Source: Hyphomonas jannaschiana VP2
GTDB lineage: Bacteria > Pseudomonadota > Alphaproteobacteria > Caulobacterales > Hyphomonadaceae
Direction: 5' to 3'
Assembly: GCF_000685215.1 (NCBI RefSeq)
Contig: NZ_ARYJ01000009.1
Span: 59,436 to 123,435, forward strand
Length of the DNA stretch: 64,000 nucleotides
Shown here: positions 52,038-61,600 of the stretch, in pieces
Position numbering within the stretch: position 1 is the stretch's first letter
How the letters are laid out: each line of letters starts with the position of its first letter
The notes under the pieces: generated by a model
What the model was told of the DNA's origin: nothing
The model's input: the letters and a program-made list of their open reading frames with translations, nothing else
Database searches by the model: none
Program-made: the position numbers and the translations under genes

Positions 52038-53291
52038 ATGCGCGGACTCAGCAGACAACACAGCTTCTGGCTTTCGGGCGCGCTGGCATTCTATCTCGTC
52101 TTCCTCGTCCGCGGGGAGCGGCACCTGTTCCAGTGGTTCGGTCCGCACGAATACTGGGCCACGCACTGGGCACGGGACTATTCCGGCGGATTTGCCCGAC
52201 GCGGCCTCCTGGGCGAGATGATTTCCTTCGTCGGCGCTGACAATACCAGCTACGCCCTGATCACCATCGCCAGCTGGATCGTGGCCATTGGCCTTGCGGC
52301 TGTCGCAATTGATGCAATGTGGCGCCTCACACGCAGGATGGGACAGTGGGAAGCGATCCTGCTCTCCATAGCCGTTTTTGTATCCCCGGCGACATTCGGC
52401 ATCCTGCTTGAAACGCTGGGCGACCCGCTTCAGCTGATCCTGCTGATCTACCTACTCACGGCCCGCTTCGTCCTGCCGACGCGGAATTTGCTGATCGTTG
52501 CGCCGGTGTTTGCCCTGCTGGGCCTCTTCATGTCGCTGACGCACGAGGCGAGTGTATTCTTCGTCCTGCCGGCTCTCGGCGTTCAGGCTCTTGTCCTGCG
52601 GCGAGACCTGGCGTCCTGGACAGCTTTCGGCGCGTGCCTCGCGACCAGCGCAATTATCGTCGCCATCCTCATGCTCACAAACATGGCTGAGGCGCCGGCG
52701 TCCAACCCCGTTCTGCATCTTGGCGGCGCTGGGTTCGCCTACGAGGGGAAGTTCGACAGTTTCGATAACCTGCTGAGCGAAGAACTGACACGCATGTTCG
52801 GAAGCGGCTTTTACGGTCTCTATGAAACCGCGGCACGCGTCGGCGGCGCCATGATGGTACCGGTCTTCCTCGGGCTTATGGTAATCGCCTCGCGCTACGG
52901 CGCAAACATCCCGCCGACGTCCATTCAGGCGCGGGCGGCGATCTCCTTCGCCCTGGTCATGCTGGCGGTCTTCCCGCTCATGCTGATCGCCCACGATTGG
53001 GCACGCTTTTTTGCCTATATTCTGCTGGTGTATCTAGCGACTATGGCAGACACGACGCCGGATGATGATGAATGCAAGTCCATGCCCGGTTCGGCCGGGT
53101 TCGTCGCTGGTGGTATTCTGCTTGCGGGACTGACCACGACCGACAAGCTGGACCAGTACAGGATGGACGGATTGTGGTGGCAACCCCGCCTCATGCTGAC
53201 CTGCCTTGTCGTGTTCGCCCTGACCGCATTGTTCGTGATGCTTTCCCGCAGCAATAGCGCCCCTCAGTCCGTGTCTGACAGCGAGCACTGA
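52038..53291 (+). CDS. Polytopic membrane protein, candidate GT-C glycosyltransferase
   Basis: A 417-residue protein with about nine or ten TM helices. After TM1 it has a polar loop with ERHLFQWFGPHEYWATHWARDYSGGFARRG in sequence, rich in aromatic and charged residues, as in the first periplasmic loop of GT-C enzymes. A further polar loop (NPVLHLGGAGFAYEGKFDS) lies near residues 222-240. I do not recognise a named family. It starts 4 bases after the dprE2 stop, so it belongs to the same operon. The position suggests the transferase that uses the lipid-linked arabinose; that is inference. Confidence 0.8.
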   Translation: MRGLSRQHSFWLSGALAFYLVFLVRGERHLFQWFGPHEYWATHWARDYSGGFARRGLLGEMISFVGADNTSYALITIASWIVAIGLAAVAIDAMWRLTRRMGQWEAILLSIAVFVSPATFGILLETLGDPLQLILLIYLLTARFVLPTRNLLIVAPVFALLGLFMSLTHEASVFFVLPALGVQALVLRRDLASWTAFGACLATSAIIVAILMLTNMAEAPASNPVLHLGGAGFAYEGKFDSFDNLLSEELTRMFGSGFYGLYETAARVGGAMMVPVFLGLMVIASRYGANIPPTSIQARAAISFALVMLAVFPLMLIAHDWARFFAYILLVYLATMADTTPDDDECKSMPGSAGFVAGGILLAGLTTTDKLDQYRMDGLWWQPRLMLTCLVVFALTALFVMLSRSNSAPQSVSDSEH

Positions 53292-53424
53292 CCAGTTCTG
53301 GCAAGCGGGAACGCCATCAAAACGACAAAAATCCCCCGCCGGGTTGAGAAAGGCCTATTGCTGCCTTCTATCGGCGTGTAACTTGCATCCTTGGCAAGCA
53401 AGAACTCTTGCAGGGGACGTTGAA

Positions 53425-54552
53425 ATGAAGACCAGGCTCGAAAGCCAGAACTTTCTGACGCTGGATGGTGGACGCGGTGTAGGTGCCATCCTCGTGGTCC
53501 TTGGGCACAGCGCCATGTTCTGGCCCGGCTTTCCGACACTCCCTCTGGTCCCGCTGGTCGACATTTTCTTCATTCTCAGCGGCTTTGTTCTCGCTTTCGC
53601 CTATGAGCCCCGCTTTGACCGCGGCATGACGCCCTGGCAGTTCATGCTGGCCAGGATCGTGCGGCTGTATCCGCTCTACATCCTCGGCATCCTGATGGGG
53701 ACGGCGGTCCACCTTTACGCTTATTATGGCGATGGTCCGAACTCCTCTCTCGGCGACCTGCTTTTCAACTCGGCACCGGCATTCCTCATGGTTCCGTGGA
53801 TGGATCCGAGATCCGAATACATTTATGCCGCAAACGTTCCGGCCTGGACCCTGTTCTTCGAACTGGTCATCAACCTGTTCTACATCCTGATTTATCCGCT
53901 GATCCGCCGGACGAGCGGACTGCTGGTCGTCGTGGCACTCAGCATCGCCCTGTTTCTCGCAATGGCCGTCCATTACGATACGACAGATCTCGGATCCCGC
54001 TGGACGGAATTCTGGGGTGGTTTCGGCCGCGTCGGCTGCACCTTCTTCACAGGCGTGCTGATCTATCGCCTGATGGGCAAGCCGAAGGAAACGTCCTCAC
54101 GGCGAAGCCTCATCTCCGTTCCGCTCATTCTGCTGATCCTGTTTTACGGCATTGGCGCGCCGGAGCCTTGGAAACTCCCTCGCGACATCATTCTGGTGAC
54201 CATGGTAGGGCCGACGCTGCTGTGGCTATTCCTGATTGTTCAGCCGCCGCGCTGGCTGCAGACAACTTTCGCGACCCTCGGCGGCATGTCCTACGCGCTC
54301 TACATCCTGCACTTCCCGATCTACGAGACGGTCAAGCGGGTTGCGTGGAAATATCCGGTCATCCTGGAAACTCCCGCGCTTGGCAGCTTCATCGTGCTCG
54401 GCATTTCGATGGCAGTCTCTTACGCGGCCTGGCAATGGTACGATGAGCCTGTCCGCGCCGCGATCAACAAATGGCTGAAGGCACGCCGCAAACGGGCCGA
54501 GGCCAATATGCCAGCGCCTGCGGACAATGTGGCAGTGACAAGATCCCGCTAA
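53425..54552 (+). CDS. Acyltransferase 3 family membrane protein (OafA-like)
   Basis: A 375-residue protein with about ten TM helices. The acyltransferase-3 hallmarks are LDGGRGVGAILVVLGHS with the catalytic His, VDIFFILSGFVLAFAYEPRF in sequence, and LARIVRLYPLY. Such enzymes O-acylate surface sugars using cytoplasmic acyl donors. AGGGGACG lies about 5 bases before the ATG at 53425. It follows the membrane protein by 133 bases on the same strand and may decorate the glycan made by the upstream operon. Confidence 0.92.
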   Translation: MKTRLESQNFLTLDGGRGVGAILVVLGHSAMFWPGFPTLPLVPLVDIFFILSGFVLAFAYEPRFDRGMTPWQFMLARIVRLYPLYILGILMGTAVHLYAYYGDGPNSSLGDLLFNSAPAFLMVPWMDPRSEYIYAANVPAWTLFFELVINLFYILIYPLIRRTSGLLVVVALSIALFLAMAVHYDTTDLGSRWTEFWGGFGRVGCTFFTGVLIYRLMGKPKETSSRRSLISVPLILLILFYGIGAPEPWKLPRDIILVTMVGPTLLWLFLIVQPPRWLQTTFATLGGMSYALYILHFPIYETVKRVAWKYPVILETPALGSFIVLGISMAVSYAAWQWYDEPVRAAINKWLKARRKRAEANMPAPADNVAVTRSR

Positions 54553-54703
54553 GCGAACAGCTGATCGAAGATAGACAGCCTGATCCGTCATTGCTTTAAC
54601 CAGTCATCAGGTCATCCGATTGTTTTCGCTGGCCTTGGTTTTTGGCAATGCCGGGCCAGACGCGTATGCGCCGTAACGCCCGGTTCCCCGGGAGAATGCC
54701 GGA

Positions 54704-55714
54704 ATGAAATACCTCAAGCCCCTCCTGATTTCCGTGTCGGCGCTGGCGCTCCTCACCGGATGCGGCGGCGGAGGCGGTGGTGGCTCATCGACCGGCACAC
54801 CGGTGTCTCCGCCACCACCACCACCTCCTCCTCCTCCGCCCCCGCCGCCACCGCCTCCCCCAGCGGTGCCGACGAGCCAGACGGACGTCGTGTATGGCAG
54901 CGGCCTGTTGGCCAACGGATCGAAGTCCCTTCTTCTGGACGTATACCAGTCTGGCGAAGCCTGCACGACGGCCCGGCCGTTGGTGGTTCTGGTGCATGGC
55001 GGCGGATTTGAGATCGGATCGAAACAGTCCCCGCCCTGGCCTTCTTTTGCCTCCGAGCTGACGGATCAGGGCTATGTCGCCATTTCAATTGACTATCGCC
55101 TGATTGGCGATGACCCGGTTCCGTCAGCGGAATTCCAACCCATTCGCGATGCCATCCTGAACTCCGGCGTCGGTCCCGTCATTTCGAATGACCTTCAGGC
55201 ACAAGCCGATGCGATTGCCAGTTCGATCGAAGACGCAACGAAAGCCCTGCGCTGGATCGAGGACAATGATGCCGATCTCTGCGTTGATATGAACCGCTTT
55301 GCCATCTGGGGTGAATCCGCAGGGTCCGTCATCGGCCTCCACGTGACCTACGGCCTGGACGAGTATTCGATCTACTCACCGAAGCCTCAGGTCATGATCA
55401 ATTACTGGGGACGTTTCATCTATGACGGCCTCATGGATGCGGGGGAACCACCGCTCCTGATCCTTCATGGCGATCAGGATGACGTTGTGGACTATTCTTT
55501 CGCCGAGGCAATCAAGACCGAAGCCGCCGCGAACAACATCCCTTATGCGTTCTATACCGTTACGGGCGCGCGACACAGCTTTGGTGAAGTTCCCGTCCGC
55601 TCTCTCACGATTGACGGAAAAACGCTGTTGCAGATCACCTATGATTTCATCACCGCACACCTGGAGTCCGGCACGCCGGTTTATGAAACCAGATCCGTGC
55701 CGCTGAACAACTAG
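54704..55714 (+). CDS. Lipoprotein alpha/beta-hydrolase (esterase) with poly-Gly/poly-Pro linker
   Basis: A 336-residue protein. The lipobox LTGC sets the lipidated Cys at 20; seven Gly follow (21-27), then 18 consecutive Pro (36-53). The alpha/beta-hydrolase domain has the oxyanion motif VHGGGFE, nucleophile Ser205 in GESAGS, Asp in HGDQDDVVD and His in ARHSFGE. It is probably an esterase displayed on a stiff stalk from the membrane. The substrate is unknown; a role in removing acyl groups placed by the upstream acyltransferase is possible. The proline run should need EF-P for translation. Confidence 0.9.
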   Translation: MKYLKPLLISVSALALLTGCGGGGGGGSSTGTPVSPPPPPPPPPPPPPPPPPPAVPTSQTDVVYGSGLLANGSKSLLLDVYQSGEACTTARPLVVLVHGGGFEIGSKQSPPWPSFASELTDQGYVAISIDYRLIGDDPVPSAEFQPIRDAILNSGVGPVISNDLQAQADAIASSIEDATKALRWIEDNDADLCVDMNRFAIWGESAGSVIGLHVTYGLDEYSIYSPKPQVMINYWGRFIYDGLMDAGEPPLLILHGDQDDVVDYSFAEAIKTEAAANNIPYAFYTVTGARHSFGEVPVRSLTIDGKTLLQITYDFITAHLESGTPVYETRSVPLNN

Positions 55715-55722
55715 GCCAACCG

Positions 55723-55738
55723 GTCAGGACAATGTCAG
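55723..55738 (+). promoter_or_regulatory. Tandem GTCAG site upstream of the two-component genes
   Basis: GTCAGGACAATGTCAG holds two GTCAG copies 11 bases apart, 45 bases before the response regulator start. The same arrangement lies before the efflux adaptor gene (57519). One-turn direct repeats are typical for OmpR/PhoB-type regulators. Confidence 0.6.
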
Positions 55739-55782
55739 CTTTTGCGGATAGGATTGTTTAAAATACCGGACGTCCGAAACGC

Positions 55783-56457
55783 ATGCGAACGCTGATCATT
55801 GAAGACAATCGAGAACTGGCAAACCTGCTCTCCGAGCGCCTTGGGGCACGCGGGATCGACAGCGATATTGCCGGCGGGATCGCGGAGGCTGACGACCACA
55901 TGGCCGTCGGGCAGTTCGATGTCATCATGCTCGATCTCGGCTTGCCGGATGGGGACGGCATCGACTGGTTGCGCGGCCTGCCGGCAGACCGTCCGCCTGT
56001 GCTGATCCTCTCTGCGCGAAGCACGCTGGATGACCGCGTCACCGGTCTGGATACCGGCGCGGATGACTATCTCGTCAAACCGGCCGAAGTGGAAGAAATC
56101 GCCGCCCGGCTGCGCGCCCTGATCCGCCGTCCCGGACGCCGCGACCCGGTGGTCCTGACCGTAGGAGAGGTCACGTTCGACACCACAAGCCGGCAAGCAG
56201 AGCTGGCGGGACGCCCCCTGTCCATCGGCCGGAAAGAGGCCGATTTCCTGGAAATCCTGCTGCGCAATGCCGGCAAGGTCGTCCCCCGCGAACGCATCGA
56301 AGGCGCACTCTACAGCGCCGTAGATCCGGTCACGCCGAATGCCCTCGAAGCTGTGGCCTCCCGGCTCCGGCGCCGCTTCGCCGAGGCCGGAGAGAACGAC
56401 ATCCTCCACACAGTCCGCGGCGTCGGATACCTGTTCGGAAACCGGGGCACGTCATGA
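55783..56457 (+). CDS. OmpR/PhoB family response regulator
   Basis: A 224-residue regulator. The receiver has LIIEDNREL, the phosphoacceptor Asp51 in IMLDLGLPDG and Lys99 in DDYLVKP. The C-terminal winged helix has LTVGEVTFD, LSIGRKEADFLEILLRN and VRGVGYLF. It should bind the tandem GTCAG sites found in its own promoter and before the RND operon. Its stop overlaps the kinase start by 4 bases. Confidence 0.94.
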   Translation: MRTLIIEDNRELANLLSERLGARGIDSDIAGGIAEADDHMAVGQFDVIMLDLGLPDGDGIDWLRGLPADRPPVLILSARSTLDDRVTGLDTGADDYLVKPAEVEEIAARLRALIRRPGRRDPVVLTVGEVTFDTTSRQAELAGRPLSIGRKEADFLEILLRNAGKVVPRERIEGALYSAVDPVTPNALEAVASRLRRRFAEAGENDILHTVRGVGYLFGNRGTS

Positions 56458-57458
56458 ACTCCATCGCCGGCAGACTGCTTCGTGGCCTGTTGATTTCGGG
56501 CCTGGTCGGGGGCACCGTCCTCACGGTTCTTGTCACTTACGAGTATGGTCTGCTCAGTGCCAATCCGCCCCCGCTCTGGCGGACCGTTCGCGAAATCACG
56601 GAACATGTTCTGATCCCCTTCAGTGTGTTCCTTCTGCTCTTTGGCACAGGCGCGCTTCTGGTGGTCCGCCGGGTCGAGCGGCAGCTGAAGGCGATCGCCG
56701 GGAATGTGCAGGAGGCCGCTCAGGAGCTTCGCAGCTATCAGATGCCGCCCGATGCCCTGCCCAGCGAACTCACGCCATTTACAGAAGCGGTCAATGAACT
56801 GACCAGCCGCCTGGCCAGCCATGCCCGGCGCCAGGAGGCTTTTGCGGCCGATGCCGCGCATGAGCTGAAGACCCCGCTTTCCATTCTTGCGCTCTCCCTC
56901 GACAAACTGCCCGCTGAGGATGCAGCGCCTCTGCGCACGCAAGTCCGCGCCCTTTCCGATATGGTCGACCAGCTCTTGCTGCTCGCCCGCAGTAATGCCC
57001 CCGACACAGACCAGCGCCACAACCTGATCGAGCCGGACGCGCTGGCCCGCCGGGTCGTTGCAGAACTGGCCCCCGCAGCGATCCAGGCCGGCCGCGACCT
57101 GTCGGTTGAGACAGATAATCCCACCCCGTTCCGCGGACTGGAAGAGGCGGTCGCCGCATCGCTCCGCACACTGGTTGTCAACGCCTTGCGCGCCACGCCG
57201 GAAGGCGGTGAAGTTATTGTCCGCGCAGGCCCCGGGGCGAAACTCGCCGTCATTGATGGCGGCAAGGGCCTGACGGCCAGCGAACTGGAAAAGCTGAAAG
57301 CCCGCGGCATTCGGGCAGACCGGGCACCCGGCGGCGAAGCCGGCCTTGGCCTCGCTATCGCTGACCGGATTGCCGACTCCCATGGCGGTGAACTCGTCAC
57401 CTGCCTGCCGGAATATTCCGGACTTGCGCTTCGCTTCCCCGGCGCCCGGCCTGCCTGA
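56454..57458 (+). CDS. Sensor histidine kinase
   Basis: A 334-residue kinase. TM1 (about 10-28) and TM2 (about 52-71) flank a periplasmic loop of only about 20-25 residues, so sensing may occur in or near the membrane. The H-box is DAAHELKTPLS with His136, the N-box region is TLVVNALRATPEGG, and the G-boxes are VIDGGKGL and GGEAGLGLAIADRI. It phosphorylates the regulator encoded just before it. A metal signal is inferred from the downstream efflux genes. Confidence 0.93.
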   Translation: MNSIAGRLLRGLLISGLVGGTVLTVLVTYEYGLLSANPPPLWRTVREITEHVLIPFSVFLLLFGTGALLVVRRVERQLKAIAGNVQEAAQELRSYQMPPDALPSELTPFTEAVNELTSRLASHARRQEAFAADAAHELKTPLSILALSLDKLPAEDAAPLRTQVRALSDMVDQLLLLARSNAPDTDQRHNLIEPDALARRVVAELAPAAIQAGRDLSVETDNPTPFRGLEEAVAASLRTLVVNALRATPEGGEVIVRAGPGAKLAVIDGGKGLTASELEKLKARGIRADRAPGGEAGLGLAIADRIADSHGGELVTCLPEYSGLALRFPGARPA

Positions 57459-57518
57459 TCTTTCAGCACCGCACCGCCCCCTGATCCGCATAGCACACAT
57501 GCAGTTGCGCAATTTCGC

Positions 57519-57547
57519 GTCAGGATCGTGTCAGAGAGTGCTGTCAG
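57519..57547 (+). promoter_or_regulatory. Triple GTCAG repeat upstream of the RND operon
   Basis: GTCAGGATCGTGTCAG (57519-57534) matches the site before the response regulator gene in 12 of 16 positions. A third GTCAG follows at 57543. The sites lie 43-71 bases upstream of the adaptor start. They are the likely operator for the two-component regulator. Confidence 0.6.
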
Positions 57548-57589
57548 AAACACCTTCATGGACAGAAACCATGAAACGGCGAGAAGACG

Positions 57590-58645
57590 ATGGTGAATTG
57601 GGTATTACGTACAGCGTTGGCGGCCACCGCCCTGCTTGTCTGCAGCCAGGGGGCTCTTTCCCAGACAGTTGAAGTCACCGCAGCAAGCCGGAAGGCGCTC
57701 GGTATCTCAACGGCAACCGTTCGCACCGAAAGCACAATCGAAGGCACGCGGATGTTCGGGACCGTTATTGCGCCGCCGGGAAACTCTTCTCCGGTCGCAA
57801 GCCCGTTCGAAGCCGTGCTACTCGAACCGCTCGTCATTCCGGGCATGCAGGTCAAAGCCGGGGACCCGGTCGCGCTGCTGTACAGCCCGGAATATGAGAC
57901 CGCCCGGGCTGAGGTCGAATCCGAAAGGATCATGGCGGAACACATGGACCATTTGCTCGAACGGGTCACCGAGCTTCGCGAACTCGGCCTGCGCTCTGCC
58001 CAGGAAGCAGACGAAGCCGAACACGACTCCCGGACGGCGCATCTGAACCTCGCCGCATCGCAGCGCCGCCTCGCCGCAGTGCGCAGCGCCGGCAGCGCAG
58101 GCCGCTTCAAGCTCGTGGCGCCTGCGTCCGGTACAGTTGCCAGCGTCTCTGTCGCCGCCGGGGAAGCCGTCGGCATGTCGGAGCCGTTCCTCTCGATCTT
58201 TGATGGCCAGCGGTACTGGCTGGATGTCGCCCTGCCGGAGCGTGTCGCGAACTCATTCACAATCGGCTCATCCGTCTCCCTCGCCGGCAATGCAGGGAAA
58301 GGCACTGTTGTCGCCATCGATCCGACAATCGACGCCCGCCTACAGTCCGTCCGGATAAAGATCGAACTGCCTGAGAGCGGTTCGTGGCGCCTCGGCCAGC
58401 TGGTCGACCTTTCGCTCGATACCGCCGGACAGGAAGCCAATATGGTGATCCCCGCCCGCGCCATCGTCCGGATCGGCGGCATGGACTGCGTCTTTGTCGA
58501 CACCGGTGACGGCTTCCGCCGTGTCGAGGTGACGGTCCTTGCCCGGAGCCGGGAAGATGCGGTGCTGACCAGCGGCGTTGAACCGGGCGACGACGTGGCC
58601 GTCTCCGGTCTTGCCGCGCTCAAGAACCTCGCTGAAGGAGTCTGA
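57590..58645 (+). CDS. RND efflux periplasmic adaptor subunit
   Basis: A 351-residue membrane-fusion protein with a signal peptide (cleavage near ALSQTV). It has the split lipoyl halves (VIPGMQVKAGDPVALL; APASGTVASVSVAAGEAV), an alpha-hairpin between them rich in Glu and Arg, and beta-barrel segments. It links the inner-membrane pump to the outer-membrane channel. It is shorter than CusB and lacks obvious N-terminal Met-rich metal sites. It is the first gene of the pump operon and is 5 bases from the next start. Confidence 0.92.
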   Translation: MVNWVLRTALAATALLVCSQGALSQTVEVTAASRKALGISTATVRTESTIEGTRMFGTVIAPPGNSSPVASPFEAVLLEPLVIPGMQVKAGDPVALLYSPEYETARAEVESERIMAEHMDHLLERVTELRELGLRSAQEADEAEHDSRTAHLNLAASQRRLAAVRSAGSAGRFKLVAPASGTVASVSVAAGEAVGMSEPFLSIFDGQRYWLDVALPERVANSFTIGSSVSLAGNAGKGTVVAIDPTIDARLQSVRIKIELPESGSWRLGQLVDLSLDTAGQEANMVIPARAIVRIGGMDCVFVDTGDGFRRVEVTVLARSREDAVLTSGVEPGDDVAVSGLAALKNLAEGV

Positions 58646-58650
58646 GGACC

Positions 58651-61600
58651 GTGCTGGATCGTCTTGTTTCCTTTTCGCTCACGCAGCGCATCTTCATCCT
58701 GGGTGCCGCCCTGCTGCTGGCCATATCCGGTCTCTATGCATCGGCCCGCCTTCCCATCGATGCCTTTCCGGAAATCGCACCGACGCAGGTGAAGATCATC
58801 CTGAAAGCACCCGGCATGACGCCGGAAGAAGTCGAGGCCCGCGTTGTCCGCCCGCTGGAGATGGAACTGCTCGGTATTCCCGACCAGACCATCATGCGCG
58901 CCAAGGCAAAATACGCGATTGCCGACATCACCATCGACTTCAAAGAGGGCACCGACATCTACTGGGCGCGCCAGCAGGTTTCTGAACGCCTGACGGCCGT
59001 CAGCGGAGATTTCCCGGAAACCGTTTCCGGTGGCCTCGCCCCGATCTCCACCGCCTTGTCGGAAGTCTTCATGTTCACCATCGAGAGTGACGATCTCTCG
59101 CTTGAGGAACGCCGGTCCCTGCTCGACTGGGTCATCCGCCCTGCCCTGCGCACCCTGCCTGGCGTCGCCGATGTGAATGCGCTCGGTGGCCGGGTACGGA
59201 CATTCACCATCGCGCCCGACGAAGCTGCCATGGCCATGGCCGGCATCAGTCTGGACGACATCCGCACCGCGCTCGAAAACAATAACCGCAATGACGGCGC
59301 TGGCCGCATGTCCGAAGGCGAAGAAGCCCTGGTCGTGCGCTCCACTGGTGCAACTGAAAACGAGGCGGACATTGGCGCACTGGTTGTTCGCGAAACCGAT
59401 GGGCAAGTCCTCCGCTTGCGTGACATCGCGACCGTCAAGCTCGGTAGCCTCACCCGCTATGGCTCGGTCACGCGTGATGGAGCTGGCGAAGCCGTTGAAG
59501 GCATCGTGGTTGCCCTTCGCGGCGCCGACGCCCGAATGGTCGTCAAAGGTGTGGAAGACAAGCTCGCCGAACTGCAGACCAGCCTGCCGGAAGGCGTGAA
59601 GATCGAAGTCTTCTACAATCGCTCCGACCTGATCGAAAAAGCGGTCTGGACTGTGACTGAGGCACTGCTGATCGCTGTCGTTCTCGTGATTGCCCTCCTC
59701 ATCGTCTTCCTCGGCGACTGGCGCGCGGCCCTTGTCGTGACGCTGATCCTGCCCGCATCCGCGCTGGCGACCTTCCTCCTGATGAAATTCTTCGGCCTGT
59801 CGGCGAATCTGATGAGCCTTGGCGGCCTCGCCATCGCGATCGGCATGATCGTCGACGGCGCCATCGTCGTGACGGAGAATGCGGTTGAGCGCCTGCACGA
59901 AAACCCGAACGCCAGCAAACTGCATGTGATCTACCGCGCCGCATCTGAAGTCGCCGTGCCGACTGCTGCCGGCATCTTCATCATCTGCCTGGTTTTCGTT
60001 CCGCTTCTCACGCTGCAGGGCCTGGAAGGCAAACTGTTCTCTCCGGTCGCTCTGGCCATCGTATTCGCCCTCGGCTCCGCGCTCCTGCTCGCCTGTACGC
60101 TGATCCCTGTCCTGGCCTCCTTCCTCCTCAAATCTTCCGGCACGCATGAAACCTTCCTGATGCGGGTCCTCACGCCGGTTTACCGCAGCCTGCTGAACCG
60201 TGTGCTCGACATGCCGGTGATCGTTTACGCCATCGCCGCGATCAGTGTGGTCTTTGCCGGGTTCGCCTACACGGCCACCGGCAAGACATTCATGCCGACC
60301 ATGAACGAAGGATCGGTCGTGATGCAGCTTGCGGCCCTTCCGTCCATCAATCTCAACCAGAGTGAAGCCGACGCCATGCGCGCGCAGGCCGCCATTCTGG
60401 AGAAGGTTCCAGAAGTCGAGCATATTGTCGGCCGCATCGGTTCCGACGAATTGGGCCTCGACCCGATGGGGCTGAATGAAGCCGACATGTTCCTCGAACT
60501 CGCTCCACGCGAAGAGTGGCGCGGACCGGATACGGAGTGGCTGGTCGGTGAAGTCCGGGCTGTCATGGATGATTTTGTCGGCATCGAATCCTCCTTCACC
60601 CAACCGATTGAAATGCGCGTCTCCGAAATGCTGACCGGTTCCCGGGGGGATCTGGCCGTGAAGATCTTCGGCCCGGACTCCAACGAACTCGCCGCGCTGG
60701 CAGGCCGGGTGGAGCAAGCCATTTCCACGGTTCCGGGAGCTGCAGACGTTTTCACTGCCTCCAATGATGTGTCCGAATATCTGCAGGTGGACATTGACCC
60801 GACCCGCGCAGGCCGCCTCGGGCTGGATGTCATCACCATCCAGGATGAACTCCGGTCGCGGCTTGAAGGCGTCATCGCAGGGGAAGTGATCGAGCCAGGC
60901 CGGCGCACGCCTATCATCATCCGCCAGGATCAGACGGAAGGAAGCGCCGCGTTTGACTTCGGCAATCTCCTGATCGTCAACCCGGCCGGAGAAATGGTGC
61001 GTCTCTCCGATGTGGCCACCGTTTCCCGCGTTGCCGGTCTCGCCTCGGTCGCCCGGGAGAATGGCTCCCGTTATGCGGTGGTTCAGGCATTTGTCTCCGG
61101 GCGTGACCTCGTCGGCTTCGTGGCGGACGCCCAGGCCGCCGTGGAGGCCTCCGGACCGATGCCGGCGGGCTACACGCTGGAGTTCGGCGGCGAGTTCGAG
61201 AACCAGCGCCGTGCCTCGGCCCGGCTGTCCCTGATGGTGCCTCTCTCGCTCGGACTGATCTTTGTCGTCCTGTTCGCCACGCTTCGCTCTATGCGGCAGG
61301 CGACGCTGATCCTCCTGAACATTCCTTTCGCACTAGTCGGCGGGATCATCGCCCTCAGCCTGTCCGGCGAATATCTTTCGGTTCCCGCATCGGTCGGCTT
61401 CATTGCCCTGCTCGGTATCGCGGTCCTCAATGGATTGGTCCTTGTGACCTGTTTCAATGACCTCCGCGCGCTTGGTCTCGACACGGAGCAGGCCGTGCGC
61501 CAGGGCGCCGAACGCAGGCTCCGTCCGGTGCTCATGACCGCAACGGCAGCTGCCCTCGGCCTCGTGCCGCTCCTGTTTGCCCACGGGCCGGGCTCAGAAC

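Noticed and set aside
54790..54862. CCN-rich microsatellite as a CRISPR-like or intergenic repeat
   Set aside because: It is in frame and encodes the poly-proline linker of the lipoprotein esterase; units are not regularly spaced.
57556..60717. 1053-codon open frame on the minus strand opposite the RND adaptor and pump genes
   Set aside because: It lies antisense to two well-conserved genes, has low-complexity His/Gln/Asp-rich composition and no family features. Long antisense frames are expected in GC-rich DNA with strong codon bias.
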